A stretch of DNA of 64,000 nt from Zantedeschia hybrid cultivar (lineage: Eukaryota > Streptophyta > Magnoliopsida > Alismatales > Araceae): NCBI GenBank assembly GCA_030544215.1, contig JARZZO010000011.1:43739001-43803000 (forward strand), given 5' to 3'. Positions 20,836-32,989 of the stretch are shown here, one piece after another (the first letter of the stretch is position 1; every line of letters starts with the position of its first letter). The notes under the pieces are model-generated. The model was not told where the DNA came from and made no database searches. It worked only from the letters and a program-made list of their open reading frames with translations. Position numbers and translations under genes: made by a program.

Positions 20836-22649
20836 CTTCAATTTCTGAACAACCTAGACCAATGCTGCACATGTTTTCTCCATCGCCGTATATCTTTGTT
20901 CAGCGGGGTTGAGAAGTTTAGAGAGATAGTAGGCTGCCCTCTCTTTTCCTTCTTCATCCTCTTGTACTAGGACAGCCCCCACTGCATCATCCATAACTGA
21001 AATGTAAAGTATCAACGGTTTGCCTGGAGATGGTGGTCTCAAAACAGGAGGACTTGCTAAATAGTTCTTTAATCCATCAAATGCCTCCTGACACTTATTG
21101 TCCCAATCAAAGTTGACTCCCGGCTTGGTAAGCTCGTAAAACGGCTTACACCTTTGTGAGTGTTGGGAGACGAAACGGCGAATAAATTGCAACCTCCCAA
21201 TTAATCCTCTCAACTCTTTCAAGTTTTTGGGAGGTGGCATTTCTCTGATAGCTTTCGCCTTGTTGGGATCGATCTCAATTCCCCGTTTGCTGACAATGAA
21301 TCCAAGTAATTTTCCTGAAGATACCCCGAATACACATTTCTTGGGGTTCATCTTTAACTGATACTTTCTCGATCTCTCTAATACCCTTGCCAAAACTTTG
21401 GCGTGCTCAGCCTTTGTCTTAGATTTAACCAAGAAATCATCCACATACACTTCCAAATCTATGTGCATCATGTCATGAAATATTGCCATCATAGCCCTTT
21501 GATAAGTGGCTCCAGCATTCTTTAACCCAAATGGCATGACAACATAGCAGTATGTTCCCCAAGGTGTAGTGAATGACGTTTTTTCTTGATCTTCTTCTGC
21601 CAGCTTAATCTGGTTGTATCCTGAAAATCCGTCCATAAACGATAAAGTTTCATAGCTAGCGGTATTATCAATGAGTACGTCAATATGAGGCAATGGAAAG
21701 TCATCTTTAGGACACGCCCGGTTCAGATCGCAGAAGTCAATGCAAATTCTGACCTTCCCGTCCTTCTTCATGACCGGGACTATGTTGGCCACCCATTGTG
21801 GATAAAGGACAACTTTAATAAATTTGGCTTTATGTAATTTATCGACTTCTTCCTTCATCTTTAGAGCCATTTGTGGGTGGAATCGCCTTAATTTCTGCTT
21901 GACCGGGCTAGCTCCTTCCTTTAATGTCAACCTGTGTTCAACTAAAGATGAGTCTAACCCTGGCATATCTTCATAACTCCAAGCGAAAGTATCCTTATAG
22001 TCCTTAAGTACTTGTACCATTGCCTTCTCATCCTCTGTAGAAAGATTTTTGCTGACGAGGACAACCTTAGGTTCGTCTTCAGTCTCTAAATTGATTTCTT
22101 TGGTGGGCTCTTCTACGGCAGCTGAGGGTTCATCGAATCTCTTCATTCCACTGGCATATGCCTCAGCTGCGTCCTCATCATCTTCTTCATCTTCAATAAT
22201 GGGGTCCTTTTCATGTACTAACTCATACACCCCATACCCATCATTGACTAACTCATCATCCATACAATCTTCTGGCATCTGAATTGGATTTTCTAAGAAC
22301 TGAGGGATTAAAGAGCAAGAAAAGCATTTATCAGCTAAGTCCTGGAGGTATCTATCTGGAATTCGCCTACCCTTAGGCTTCCTAGACTTCCTAACCTGAC
22401 TAACCTGCCTAAAACTAGACTGCCTAACTTCACTAAACTCCCTATTATAACCTAATGAAGATGAAGCAGGATGGAAATCCTGGGATACAAGTGGAAATAC
22501 AAGAGAATCCTCCCGAGGGGAGGGGCAGAGTAGATCTAGGAGAGAATCTTGACCGAAAGACCCACGCAATGGGGTGTGATCGGACAAGTAAGAGGTTTCC
22601 TCGACGAGGATCTGGGAAGAATTTGTTGCCAAATTGGCGTTTTTTTTTG
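20836..22649 (-). pseudogene. pol: Tat pol: reverse transcriptase and first RNase H
   Basis: The frame 20854-22632 carries RT with the aspartate of MDGFSGYNQI, the YVDD box (VYVDDFLVKS) and the usual VMPFGLKNAGATYQRAM. The first RNase H follows (LILYISVMDDAVGAVL, AAYYLSKLLNPAEQRY), then TAG at 20854-20856 in place of a Trp expected by family alignment. That codon is preceded by C, so TGG to TAG is a change in a CTG site. The frame is shifted by one from the upstream protease frame at a 9-base A run (plus-strand T run 22640-22648). Confidence 0.85.
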
Positions 22650-25637
22650 GACAGTGGAAGAATTAAGCATAAAACAGGAGTGAATACAAATAGAAGGAGA
22701 ATTAGATGGAGGGAGTGGCACCAAGGCCAAGGGGTTAGGGGGATCATACAGTAGTATGTCCCAAATCAAATCATACATCCTCTCTAGATTGAGAAGAGGT
22801 TGTGGAATGAGGTCCCGAGGGGACAGAGTAATCATAACGGGCGGAGCCCGTGGAATATCTTCGATAATGACCCGCGACCAAGTCGGGGTCAAGAGCAATG
22901 TGCGAAATAGAGTGTGGAGCATGAAAACATGGGAAGGGTATGTCCCCCTCCAGAACAGATATGTGGTGTAGCCAGCTACATAGGGGTCATCTGGCTCCCC
23001 CTCATCGGTCTCTTCAGACAGCAATATCCGCTTGTCAAAGATAGCACCAGGACTTTCAATCAGCTCATCGATCTGCGGTGGCCACTTGGGTTCTGTCGGA
23101 TCTAGAAACAGTCTGTTCAGTGCAATGTAAAGATCTCTCAGATCGAACCACCTGTACCATTCGCATTCAGGATCATGGAATTTTCTCCTTTTCATAGGTC
23201 GCAGAGCCTCCAAGGATTGGTACGTAAGTAGTTCTGAGCAATGCCTGGCTAAGTCTCTCCCATATATATCATGGAAGTCAAAACACGAAGTAATGACCAC
23301 TGTGTTATCATGGCTAATTATGGGCCCCTTTACAAAGTGTGTATACAGGGTCCATGTTAGGGGATCTCGGCCTTCCTTGGGTGGTGTAGACATTGTCTCC
23401 CAGACTTTCTGATCATCTTCATTTTCTGCTGGCCGAACGATGTCTTGTTTAAGTTTTCTTGGCCTGTAGCCCAGACCGCTTCTAGGTGCTGCTCGGTGAT
23501 CTTTAACAGGAGTGGTCCTGCCCTGCAATTGTGTGCCCAGACCTTTCCCAGGCTTATAGCCGTTCTTCATCATAATTCTCCATCCTGGGGTACTAATGCA
23601 CTTCCCCCTTTTTATGGCATTCAACGGGTAAGGAGAAATAGCGGCGGCTTTCAGAGGATCAGCCACTGGATGGTAAACCTGTAATACCGACAGAAAAGGT
23701 TGTCGGCCAGGCAAAGCAGTAGATTTAACATTCAAAGTATGAGCAGCAGCAAGGATTGGCATGCTCGTCACCTTAATAATTCGTCCTTTGAAGGGAAATT
23801 TGAGGCATTGGTGATTCGTGGAAGGAATCGCCTCAAGAGTTTTTATGTAAGGACGACCCAAAATGGCATTTATAGAAGGGTCGATTTCCAGAATGTGAAA
23901 TTCGACCTCTGCATGACTTACAGGGCCTAGCTCTACTTTCAAATAAACCATTCCCAGAGGGGAACGGGTAGAATTGTCATATGCTGTCACAGAGATGGGG
24001 CTAGGCAGCCATTTTTCTTTGGACACACCGCACAGCTCCAGGGTCATCGGAGGTAAAACATTGATCGAAGCCCCTGTGTCAACCAGACATGCATCCATGG
24101 CCTTCTTGCAGATGTTGACCGTGATGCTCAGAGCCATGCTTCTGGCTGCTGGCGGTGCTAGTTCCGATGTATGAAATGTAATGGAGGGCTGATCCCCCTG
24201 AGGAACTAATTGTTCTGTAATCTTTTCTACCGGCACGTCCTCGTTGACCATCACCTTCTGCAAATATTCCATGAAGGCTTCTTGGTGACTCTTCGATCTC
24301 TTGATCAGTTCAAGTATGGAGATCCGTGCGGGTGTTCGATCCAAATGTTTCAACAAATCATATTGAGTGCCTGGTGCACTCTCTTCATTGTGTGTTTCCT
24401 CCGGCGGCTGTGATGGGCCGTCTCTAACTGTTGATTGAGGAAATACTTTGTTGAAAATTCTTCCACTCCGGAGCGCGTGTTCCTCAACCGTGGAGGATCC
24501 GGGTGACACCTTGAATACCGCAGAGTTGGGTGGTGTAGGTGATGCGTGGTGTTGGTATGTCGATGATGGCGTGGGGTTAGGTGGTGATGGCGCGGTGCGG
24601 ATTAAAGGCCTGGATGGTTGGATGGTGGATGGGTAAGTGATTGGAGCGGACGAAGTGGGGAATGGTACGCGTAGTAGCGGTCTGGATGGTTGAATGGTGG
24701 ATGGGTAAGCGGTAGTGGTAGCAGGTGAAGTAGGAAATGGTACGCGTAATAGCGGTCTGGATGGTAAGAGGGGCGCGTGGTTGGTTTGCGGTGGGTTATA
24801 TGATGGTGGCATAGGAGTATGGGGCGTAATGGGCTTGAGGAAGGCGGGTGGTGGTAATGGGTTATTGGGGGCAGGTGTCGGTAGAGGGGTGATGGTAACG
24901 GGTTGTGGCTTGGGTATGTGGATGGTGCAACGTGGTGGTCGTTCTGCGGTACTCGAAATATGACCCGTCGAATAAAGAGAGGAAGAGTCCTCTATTCTCC
25001 ACTGTTGCCCACGGTCAGCCTCAGACTGGCTGTTTGTCAAGATAGGGGTAACTTGGTTTTGGTTTTGGTGCTCCGGGAGCGGGTTTTGCACTATGCCCAT
25101 GTTGGGTGGTGGTGCTGCTTGTGCTGGTGGTCTTGCTTGCTGCTGCTGCTGTTGTGGTCTTCTTGCCTTCAGGACTGATATGTACTTTTTCATCTCCTCC
25201 CAGTCTATACCGCCTTGCTCGTTGAGATCAAGAATGTAATCTCTAAACTGGAAGCATGTGTCAATAGTATGCCCAGGTTGCCTATGGAAATAGCAATATC
25301 TGGACGTGTCGGCATTCTGAGGCCAAACTACCTTTTCTCTTGGCAAGACTAAGGCATTAGCTGCAATTAGAGCACTGAAAATGTCTGCCAAAGATTCTGG
25401 GAGGACTGGGTATTCTGCCCTCTTCGGGCCTGGAGGTCTTCTTTGCTGATTATAGTCAGCAGGAGGAGGGACATTATGGTATGCCGGCGGTGCGCACGGC
25501 TGATACTGCTGTTGCTGCTGGTACTGCTGTTGTTGTGGCTGCTGGTATTGCAATTGCCGTTGCGGCGGCTGCTGTGGCTGTTGCTGTTGCTGGTTCTGGT
25601 TCGGCTGCTGGGGCCGCTGATATTGGGGCTGCTGATA
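22650..25637 (-). pseudogene. Tat Gag C-terminus, protease and G-patch region
   Basis: This is a minus-strand frame of about 1000 residues. In order: a Gln/Pro-rich tract; a CYFHRQPGHTIDTC segment that resembles the conserved His/Cys module at the end of Tat Gags; a long Pro-rich linker; protease with DTGASINVLP and an ILGRPYI segment; then a G-patch (MKNGYKPGKGLGTQLQGRT at about 23,530-23,590). G-patch domains bind nucleic acid or helicases and are known next to protease in some plant and retroviral elements. The frame leaves register at the 22640-22648 homopolymer, after which the RT frame takes over. Confidence 0.8.
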
Positions 25638-26132
25638 TTAAGGGTTCGGCTGCTGCCTATACCCCTGCTGGTTTGGCTGCGATGGCCTCTGGTACTGCTT
25701 CTGATTCCTCACGAATTGGGGCGAATTGTTGTTCATGCTACTGACTTGCTCATGAGAGAGCGTGCCCTTAGTAGTTGGACCTGTGCTGGGAGAGTTTGGC
25801 ACTGCAGGCTTCCGAGGTGGAGGCCTGCTAGGTTTGTGAGGATCAAAGACGCTAGAGAACGTAGCGTCTTTGAAGGCATTCTGGCAGTACCGTGCTCTTT
25901 CATAGAGCTCTGCCATGTTGGTCAGATTGTTCAGGGAGAGGACTAGTTTGAACTGAGGCGTGGCATTGGAGATCAGCATCTTCACTTGCTCCGACTCGGA
26001 CAAGTGATCTTTCACTTTCTCGGCCAAGCCTCGCCATCTGTCAGCAAAACTGACGAACTCCTCATCAGGTTTCATCTTCTCTGCTATGAGGTCAGTGATG
26101 GACAGGGAGGGTGCAACTCTGTCTTGGTATCG
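25638..26132 (-). pseudogene. gag: Tat Gag, middle part
   Basis: This frame continues the gag domain (RWRGLAEKVKDHLSESEQVK, then YCQNAFKDATFSSVFDP). It is bounded by TAA at 26133 upstream and TAA at 25638-25640 downstream. The downstream stop sits in a run of Gln codons and is best read as CAA to TAA. Confidence 0.85.
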
Positions 26133-27176
26133 TTAAATGAATTTTCGAGAAACGATACCATAGTCCTCTACTTCGGAGGGTTCCAAAGAAAAGAACCACT
26201 CGAGGGCCGGTCCCTCTAAAGATCTCCTGAACAAAAAGGCCAACGACCTCTTGTCGTTCTGCCAGAAGGATGATTCGTACATGAACTCCTTCAGGTGTGT
26301 GAAGGGGTTACCAGTACCGTTGTACTTCCGGTACACTGGCATCTCGGAGGGTGGTAGGTGGAACACTAGCAGACTCGGTAAATTGATCTCTGGTGCAGCT
26401 TTGACCCCTATCATCTTCTGGAGGTTGTTGAATTGTTCATCCATGCGCTCCATCTTGGCCAGCAACGCTTGCGTGGTCAGATCTGCCTGGGGAGGAGGAG
26501 GAGGTGGAGGTACTTGATAGGCCTGTTGCCTAGAGTACGTCGGACAAGGGGGACAGTAAAGAGGAGGTCCGGCAGAGCTTCCTCCATGCTCGAGGGCATT
26601 TTGATAAGCAGGCGTGAGTGGTCTAGCCGGTTGCCTAGAAGATGAAAGTTGCGGCCCAGCTAGCCGAGAAGTGATATGGAGGCCCTCCATGGCCTGATGA
26701 ATGTAAGGAGGATGAAGAGGAGGTTGCTGAGGGATAGTAGGGGGAGCCACAGGGTTCGGCTCGGCAGGCTGCGTGGGTGCCTTCCCCTTCAGAATAGACT
26801 GGATTGCCTCGAAATGCTGAGGGTCCAGACGGGAGGCAAGAACTCCCAAAGCATTGACGAGATCCGAAGGATCAGAGGACGAGGGATCATTCTGATTCAT
26901 GTCTCCCTCGATAATGGGATCGGGAATCTCATACTCATGCGAGGGAGGATCAGAATATTGATTATGAGGATGAAAGAGAGGGGTCCGGACATTCCCATCT
27001 TGTCGAAACGGAATGGGGACAGAATTACAGGAGGCATCATCATCTCTCCCGCTCTCATAGTTGTAATCAGAATCGCGAGGGGCATTAGCATCTCCCTCGT
27101 AATTGACCATGGCGTCTGGAGCCACACTCAAATCCCTGCTCGATCGGAGCAGCATGATGTTAGATTCTTTTTTCAA
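26133..27176 (-). pseudogene. gag: Tat Gag, N-terminal part
   Basis: 347 residues from the ATG at 27176. The first third is acidic, the middle is Pro/Gln-rich, and the gag domain begins at about residue 270 (LPPSEMPVYRKYNGTGNPFT, ALEWFFSLEPSEVEDYG). It ends in TAA at 26133, from where the same frame goes on into the next piece, so a single base change breaks Gag. Confidence 0.85.
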
Positions 27177-27639
27177 TGATTGACAAACAAGTTACGTAGA
27201 GATTTAAACAAACAAGTGGATGTTTAGCGTGATTTTAAGATTCTTTGTTGAGTTATTTGGATTTAATTAAACCACAAATTTGCTCAAGGGATGGGATCCT
27301 AGTTTCAGTTCAGTATCCACCATTATGCTCTATGGCTTTCTCTCACAACGTTTATGGAATCTAACCGGGACTTCAACTGGTACAACCAGCCCGATGATCA
27401 AGGAGGAGTACCTTGAGTTTGGGGACTTATGGAGGCCTCAACGTCAACTTCTCTAATCTGATCAAGGGACCAACCCAATCAGAGAGAGTTGATGACGTCA
27501 AGTAGAGTGTTCCTAAGAAAAGGAGGGTATTAGCCTCAATGCGTATGACCTGTAGCTTGGATGACCTCTAATGCTTAATACATGATGGGTAATTAGTACA
27601 CAGGTCACAAAAATCTGAGAACTGAAGAAAAATAAGAAA

Positions 27640-27802
27640 CTGCCTGAATCGCGTCAAGGGTAGTCGATGCCTTTCAACCAGAACCTTAATTTTTCACAGA
27701 AGCTCGGATTGCAGACAGCAGAGAAATAAGACTTAAAGGCGTCTAGGTATAACGACGCAGTTTGAAATGCGTCGCTGTTCCTGGACGCTTTTCAAGTCGC
27801 AG
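27640..27802. repeat. Three dyads in the Tat leader
   Basis: Units near 27643, 27734 and 27768, the last two back to back. Spacers are 10 bases each. Confidence 0.8.
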
Positions 27803-27814
27803 AAACAGTTTTCC

Positions 27815-27842
27815 AGGAGGAATTTCTGGGTTGATTCCTCCT
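27815..27842. repeat. Palindrome at the Tat/copia-2 junction
   Basis: AGGAGGAAT (27815-27823) pairs perfectly with ATTCCTCCT (27834-27842) across a 10-base loop. It is about 20 bp from where copia-2 homology begins, near 27862. Confidence 0.8.
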
Positions 27843-27861
27843 CAAACAGAATAAAAATAAC

Positions 27862-28625
27862 AGCAATATATTCGGCTTCCATTGTCGAATCACAGTGGTT
27901 TCCTGCTTGGAACTTTTCCAGCTCATTGCTCCCCCGTTGAGTGTGAAAACAAAACCTGATGTTGACTTGTTGTCCTCAGGATCAGACTGAAAACTCGAGT
28001 CAGTATATCCTTGCAGCTTCAAGTCTCCTCCTCCATAGACTAGAAATAGATCCTTAGTCCTTCTCAAGTACTTGAGGATGCATTTCACAGCCTTCTAGTG
28101 TTCATCACCTGGATCTGCCTAATGTCTGCTCGTAACACTTAGAGCATATGCTACATCAGGTCTGGTACATAGCATGGCATACATGATGGACCCTATGGCA
28201 GAAGCATAGGGGACTTTATCCATCATTGCCCTATCTTCAGGTGTCTTTGGAAACTGACCTTTAGAAAGTGAAATTCCATGTCTCATCGGTATGAGACCTC
28301 TCTTGGAATTTTCCATGCCAAACCTTTTGACAATGGTTTCTATGTACATAGATTGGGTTAAAGCTAGCATCTTCTTTGATCTATCTCTATAGATCCGTAT
28401 TCCTAATACGTAAGATGCTTCTCCCAAATCCTTCATAGACAAGTTCTTTGACAGCCATATCTTTACTGATGACATCATTCCTACATCATTTCCAATGAGT
28501 AGGATGTCGTCAACGTAAAGAACCAGAAATGTGATTGCGCTCCCACTATTTTTCTTATATACACAGGGCTCATCTTCATTTTTAATGAAGCCATAAGATT
28601 TGATCGCCTCATCAAATCTTATGTT
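27862..28625 (-). pseudogene. Copia-2 RT end and RNase H start
   Basis: Frames 28119-28478 (MKDLGEASYVLGIRIYRD, GSIMYAMLCTRPDVAYALSV) and 27862-28088 (YTDSSFQSDPEDNKSTSGF, SWKSSKQETT) match copia-3. Upstream, 28479-28625 still reads YVDD at the place where copia-3 has YVDN. Stops and frameshifts separate the pieces. Homology to copia-3 ends within the RNase H segment near 27862. Confidence 0.85.
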
Positions 28626-29759
28626 CTAGCTTCGGGAAGCTTGCTTCAGTCCATAAATGGACCTTTGCAACTTGCATACCATGTCTGGAGATTCTTTGGA
28701 TGTGAATCCTTCTGGTTGTATTATATACACCTCCTCCTCAAGATTTCCATTGAGGAAGGCAGTCTTCACATCTATCTGCCAGATTTCATAATCATGGTAG
28801 GTAGCAATGACGAGAAGAATTCTGATAGACTTAATCATAGCAACGGGTGAAAAGGTTTCGTCATAGTCAACACCTTGTCTTTGACGATAGCCTTTCGCCA
28901 CTAATCTTGCTTTATAAGTCTCAATACGTCCATCTGCACCAATCTTTCTGTTAAAGATCCATTTGCAACCATCGGGAAAATCCACCAAGTTCCAAACTTG
29001 GTTGATGTATATGGACTGTATTTCAGAATTCATGGCTTCCCGCCATTTCCCAGCCTTTGGACTTTCAATGGCCTCCTGGTAAGTCTTAGGATCATCATCC
29101 TCATTATAGAGTATCCTTGAACCGTCCAAATTAATATGTCCCACATATCTTTCTGGTAGTTTAGGTACTCTTTCAGACCTACGAGGTTCCTGTGTATCAT
29201 TTTGAACAGGTTCAGAAACTGACGGTTCATCTGATGAACCATTGCCAGTTTGTGGGTCTGGAATTTCTTCCAGTGTTAATTTACTCCCACTGTCCTTCTG
29301 GAGAATATAATCTTCTTCCAAAAAGACAGCTCTCCTGGCCACAAACACATTTTGTTCGCCAGGAAGATAAAAGTAATATCCATAAGTTTCCTTTGGATAT
29401 CCCACAAATCTGCATTTGTCAGTTTTGGATTCCAGCTTATCTGCGTGATGTCTTTTAACATGAGCAGGACATCCCCAGACTTTAACATGTTTAAGGTTTA
29501 ATTTCCTTCCATTCCATATCTCATATGGAGTGGTCTCAACAGATTTGTTGGATACCTTGTTCAGGATATACATAGCCGAGCTAAGTGCATATCCCCATAA
29601 AGACACTGGTAATTTGGACATGCTCATCATGGATCGCACCATTTTCATTAATGTGCGATTTCTCCTTTCCGATACACCATTCATCTGAGGTATATAAGGA
29701 GGTGTAAGTTGAGAAAGGATACTATTATCCTTTAAGTATTTAATGATCTCAGTACTCAA
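28626..29759 (-). pseudogene. Copia-2 integrase core and RT
   Basis: A 377-residue frame. It starts in the integrase core with the segment bearing the catalytic Glu (MNGVSERRNRTLMKMVRS). It goes on through the integrase C-terminal part (ILYNEDDDPKTYQEA) into RT (CKWIFNRKIGADGRIETYKA, YEIWQIDVKTAFLNGNLEEE). A few residues present in copia-3 (GIVPIG) are missing before CKWIF. It stops at 28626, in the LKQAS segment. Confidence 0.85.
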
Positions 29760-30148
29760 GTATTCACCACCCCGATCAGATCGGATGGTTTTATACTTTT
29801 TCCTTTTTGTTTTTCTACTTCATTTTTAAATTCTCTGAATTTCGCAAAGGCTTCAGATTTATACTTCAATAAGTATACATATCCAAACCTTGAGTAATCA
29901 TTAGTGAATGTAATGAAGTATGAGAAACCACCAATGGCTTGGGTTGACATAGGACCACATACATCTGAATGTATGAGTTCTAATATGCCTTTGGCTCGTT
30001 CTCCAGTTCCACTAAATGGAGACTTAGCCATTTTACCCATTAAACATGACTCACAGGTTGCATATGATTCATAATCAAATGAATCCAAATATCCATCTTT
30101 ATGCATCCTTTGGAGTCTGTTTTCACCAATGTGTCCAAGTCTACAATG
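29760..30148 (-). pseudogene. Copia-2 integrase N-terminal part
   Basis: Carries CESCLMGKMAKSPFS, the CxxC half of the zinc-binding module that copia-3 has lost, and LIHSDVCGPM with the first catalytic Asp. A frameshift at about 29,795 breaks it before the second Asp. Near 30,149 the upstream frame is also broken. Confidence 0.8.
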
Positions 30149-31045
30149 TCACAAGTAGGCTTTGTTCATTTCATACTTACTCCTTTTAATTGAAGAACCG
30201 ATATGTAAATTATCATGAGACACATTCAACAGATAGAATCGATTGGACAAAATAGCAGAAGCTATTAATTTATTTCCGAAATAAATTGAACAATTATTGT
30301 TCCCAAAATTTAAATTGTATCCAATTCTATCTAAATATGAAATAGAAATGATGTTCCTTATTATGCTAGGTACATAATAATATTCATCTAATAAAAATAT
30401 GTCTCCGGATGGTAGCTTGAGCTTCACTGTCCCCACAGCGATCGCCGCAACTCTTGCACCGTTACCTAGCCTCAACTCCACCTCGCCAGTCCTGAGCTTA
30501 CACCTTCTTGTCAGTGCCTACACAGAATTGCAGATATGAGATACACATCCAGTATCTAATACCCATGATGTACAATCTCTTATTGACAAGTTTAGATCTA
30601 TCATATAGATACCTGAAGCGTCCTGCTGCTTCACAGTTCCTTGAGCCTTGTCCTTGAGGTATTCTTTGCAATTCTTCTTCCAATGCCCTTTCTAGTGACA
30701 GTAGAAGCAATCACCTTTCTCAGCACTTTTACCTTTGTCTTTCTTGGTAACCTTTGCCTTTCTCTGAACCTTGTTCTTATTCTTTCGAAAAGCTTGGACT
30801 GCAAGTCTTTTCTGTTGGTCTTACCAACCATGAGGACTTGGGGTTTATCCTTCACAAGGTTCCCCTTAGCAGTCTTTAACATGTTTAGCAGTTCAGCTAT
30901 GGTGGCCTGGATCTTGTTCATGTTAAAATTCACGATGAACTGAGCATATGACGGTGGAAGTGAAGACAACACGAGGTCTGTGTGCATCTCCTTGGGAAGT
31001 GTAATCCCAAGAGCATCCAGCCTCTCCACCCACTCAATCATCTTC
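30149..31045 (-). pseudogene. Copia-2 Gag C-terminus, zinc knuckle and protease
   Basis: Frame 30631-31041 holds late Gag (LPKEMHTDLVLSSLPPSYAQ) and then shifts before the zinc knuckle. 30149-30481 holds the end of protease (ELRLGNGARVAAIAVGTVKL) and a following conserved region. The DTGC active-site segment lies in broken sequence near 30,550. The right end abuts the duplication TCTTC and the Tekay-2 LTR. Confidence 0.8.
31041..31045. other. Left target-site duplication of Tekay-2 (TCTTC)
   Basis: TCTTC precedes the LTR start at 31046 and recurs at 40434-40438. Copia-3 at about 56542-56546 has the same sequence once and uninterrupted (CAATCATCTTCAGCAC), and so shows the empty site. Confidence 0.95.
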
Positions 31046-32079
31046 TGTAACGACCTGCCACACTATAATCGGGGATCCGATTACTAAATGGGTACCGAAT
31101 CATTAATTTGGAACTAAACCAGGATCTAGTAAGTCTGGGAAATAAATAATAAACTAAGCTAAACATTCACATCGCATTGAATTGAAAGTGCAGAAATTAA
31201 AATTATTACAACGCGACTCGATACAGCAAATAATTACATATTCCAACTGAAAAGAAATAATTAGACATACAGGCCAGAAATAAATAACAACTACATTGGG
31301 GCATACCACGGAACAACTGCCGAAGACGCACAACACACGGCCGCACACGCCGCTCTAAGTCTGCTGGGAGTCATCACCTGAAAACCGCAGGGGTGAGTCT
31401 CAAGACAAGACTCAGTAGGGATCCTTCGATCCTCACTGCCCACGCACACACCCACAAGTGTAAAGTACAGCTAACGGTAAAGTAACAAGTGTAGTGGCAG
31501 GTACAATATCTAATTCTCTACGTGAGAACGCATGCAGTCGAAATATAATAAACATGCACATTCTAAACCAGCCGTTAGAAAATCCACAACTGTAGTCGCG
31601 ATAGAACCCGCCGACCGTACAAACAACGGTGAGAAAAACCTCGACCCGCTGAGACCAAGGAGTAGCCCCTCGGATAGCACGCTCGCTACTCCGGCCCAAC
31701 TGGCTCAGGTGACTACCCCTTCCCTCAGCATGAGTGACTCTCCGAATGTACCACTCCGACACCGGTACTAGCTGACCCCGGGGTTCACCAGGTGACCCTC
31801 TCTCACTAGGCGTCACCCCGCCCACGCCCCCATCGGCGCTGTGCTCACGCCCCCACCAGCACAGGGTGATAAAATGCTACAATGTCACTCCAGGTCCACA
31901 GTAACTGAAAACCCAACACAGTGCGATCCGGTCACGTGAAAAGCCCGCGATCGCATAACACACATAGAACCATCCGATCATGAGGAATCTATCTCTATCG
32001 GGTGCACTAAAACATGTGCTAACCAACTATCTAGCAGTATGAACACGTTTTACTGGCATGAATTAGTGAGATTCTGTCT

Positions 32080-32442
32080 TGAATCGCGTCTACCAAGGTC
32101 GACGCCATTCGAGCTCCAAGTACAGGTTCACGTAAATCAGTTTTCAGAATCTGGCCTTAAAAGGCGTCGACACCAGTGGTCGCCTTTTTAAAAGGCGTCG
32201 ACATCCCCAGACGCCATTCAACACAGAAACCCGGAATTCCAAGGCCTTTACTCAGGGGATTTTTCTGCCTTAAAAGGCGTCGTGGGTGCGTGACGCCATT
32301 CAAAAATGCGTCGTTCACCCATGACGTCTTTTAAGCTCGGAATTCCCGACCTGGCAGACTGTCTGTCAGGCGATTCCTGTCTAAAAGGCGTCGTGATGGC
32401 CCGACGCCTTTCAAAAAGGCGTCGTCCTTGCACGACGTCTTT
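32080..32442. repeat. Dyad cluster (seven units), Tekay-2 3' LTR
   Basis: Units near 32082, 32156, 32190, 32270, 32303, 32379 and 32412. Three back-to-back pairs recur about every 110 bp, so the higher-order repeat of Tekay-1 is kept with fewer pairs. Confidence 0.85.
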
Positions 32443-32989
32443 CAACCCCAGGAACCAAAATCGCCCTAAGCCCGAGGGCTCCCTTTCCAACCCCAAACAA
32501 ACCCAAAAACGGAGGGAAAAAGAGAAGCAATACCATCCATAGGCAATACATTCATGGGAATCCCCCTTGTCAGCAAATGAACTCCTAAACATGCTCATTC
32601 TAACCCCCAAACCAAAGATCTACCACATGCATAAACGAGGAAAAACATGATTTTAAGCACGATGCTATGGGGAACGTCACCTTACCGGACACTCGAACTC
32701 CTCCAAGCTTCAAGCCGTCCACCCGTCTCGCCCCACGCCGCCGCCGGTACCGCCGTGGTCGTCCTTGCTCCACCGTGACGTCGGCCGCCGTCCGGAGAGT
32801 AGAACGTCGCAGTAGAAATGGAGGTGGTAGTGGTAGGAACCAGGTAGAGGATGGAGTGGAGGGAGAGGCGAAATGGTGTGAGGAAAAGAGGGAGGAGGAG
32901 GGGTCGCCGCCGGTCCCCGGAGGAGAAGGAGAGAAGGAGAGTAGGAGAAAATGAGGGAAAGAAGGAGGGCTCGCGGGGTTAACCAGAAA

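Larger units (their letters stand above)
9933..27861 (-). mobile_element. Tat-lineage Ty3/gypsy element with two antisense genes (5' end lost)
   Basis: Reading right to left: a leader (27177-27861), gag, protease, a G-patch domain, RT, RNase H, a second (archaeal-type) RNase H, integrase, then a spacer, two genes in the opposite sense, and a 3' LTR. The double RNase H is a known mark of the Tat lineage, and extra antisense frames between pol and the 3' LTR are known in Tat elements such as Grande. The 5' LTR is missing: the leader meets the truncated copia-2 near 27861. Gag-pol has several stops and one frameshift, so this copy is not autonomous. Confidence 0.85.
27177..27861 (-). other. Leader of the Tat element, cut on the right
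   Basis: Untranslated sequence upstream of gag, with no PBS or LTR found. It holds three dyads (27640-27800). It ends at a palindrome and then passes abruptly into copia-2 coding sequence. Confidence 0.6.

Noticed and set aside
22455..22754. Plus-strand frames over the Tat gag-pol (for example 22455-22754, 25443-25946)
   Set aside because: They are shadows of the pol and gag frames; 25443-25946 is the reverse of a poly-Gln tract.
9933..27861. The PMD and DUF7745 genes as host genes into which a Tat element inserted
   Set aside because: They lie between pol and the 3' LTR of the same element, share the dyad motif with its LTR and leader, and antisense extra genes at this place are a known Tat feature. 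The lack of a 5' LTR leaves some doubt.
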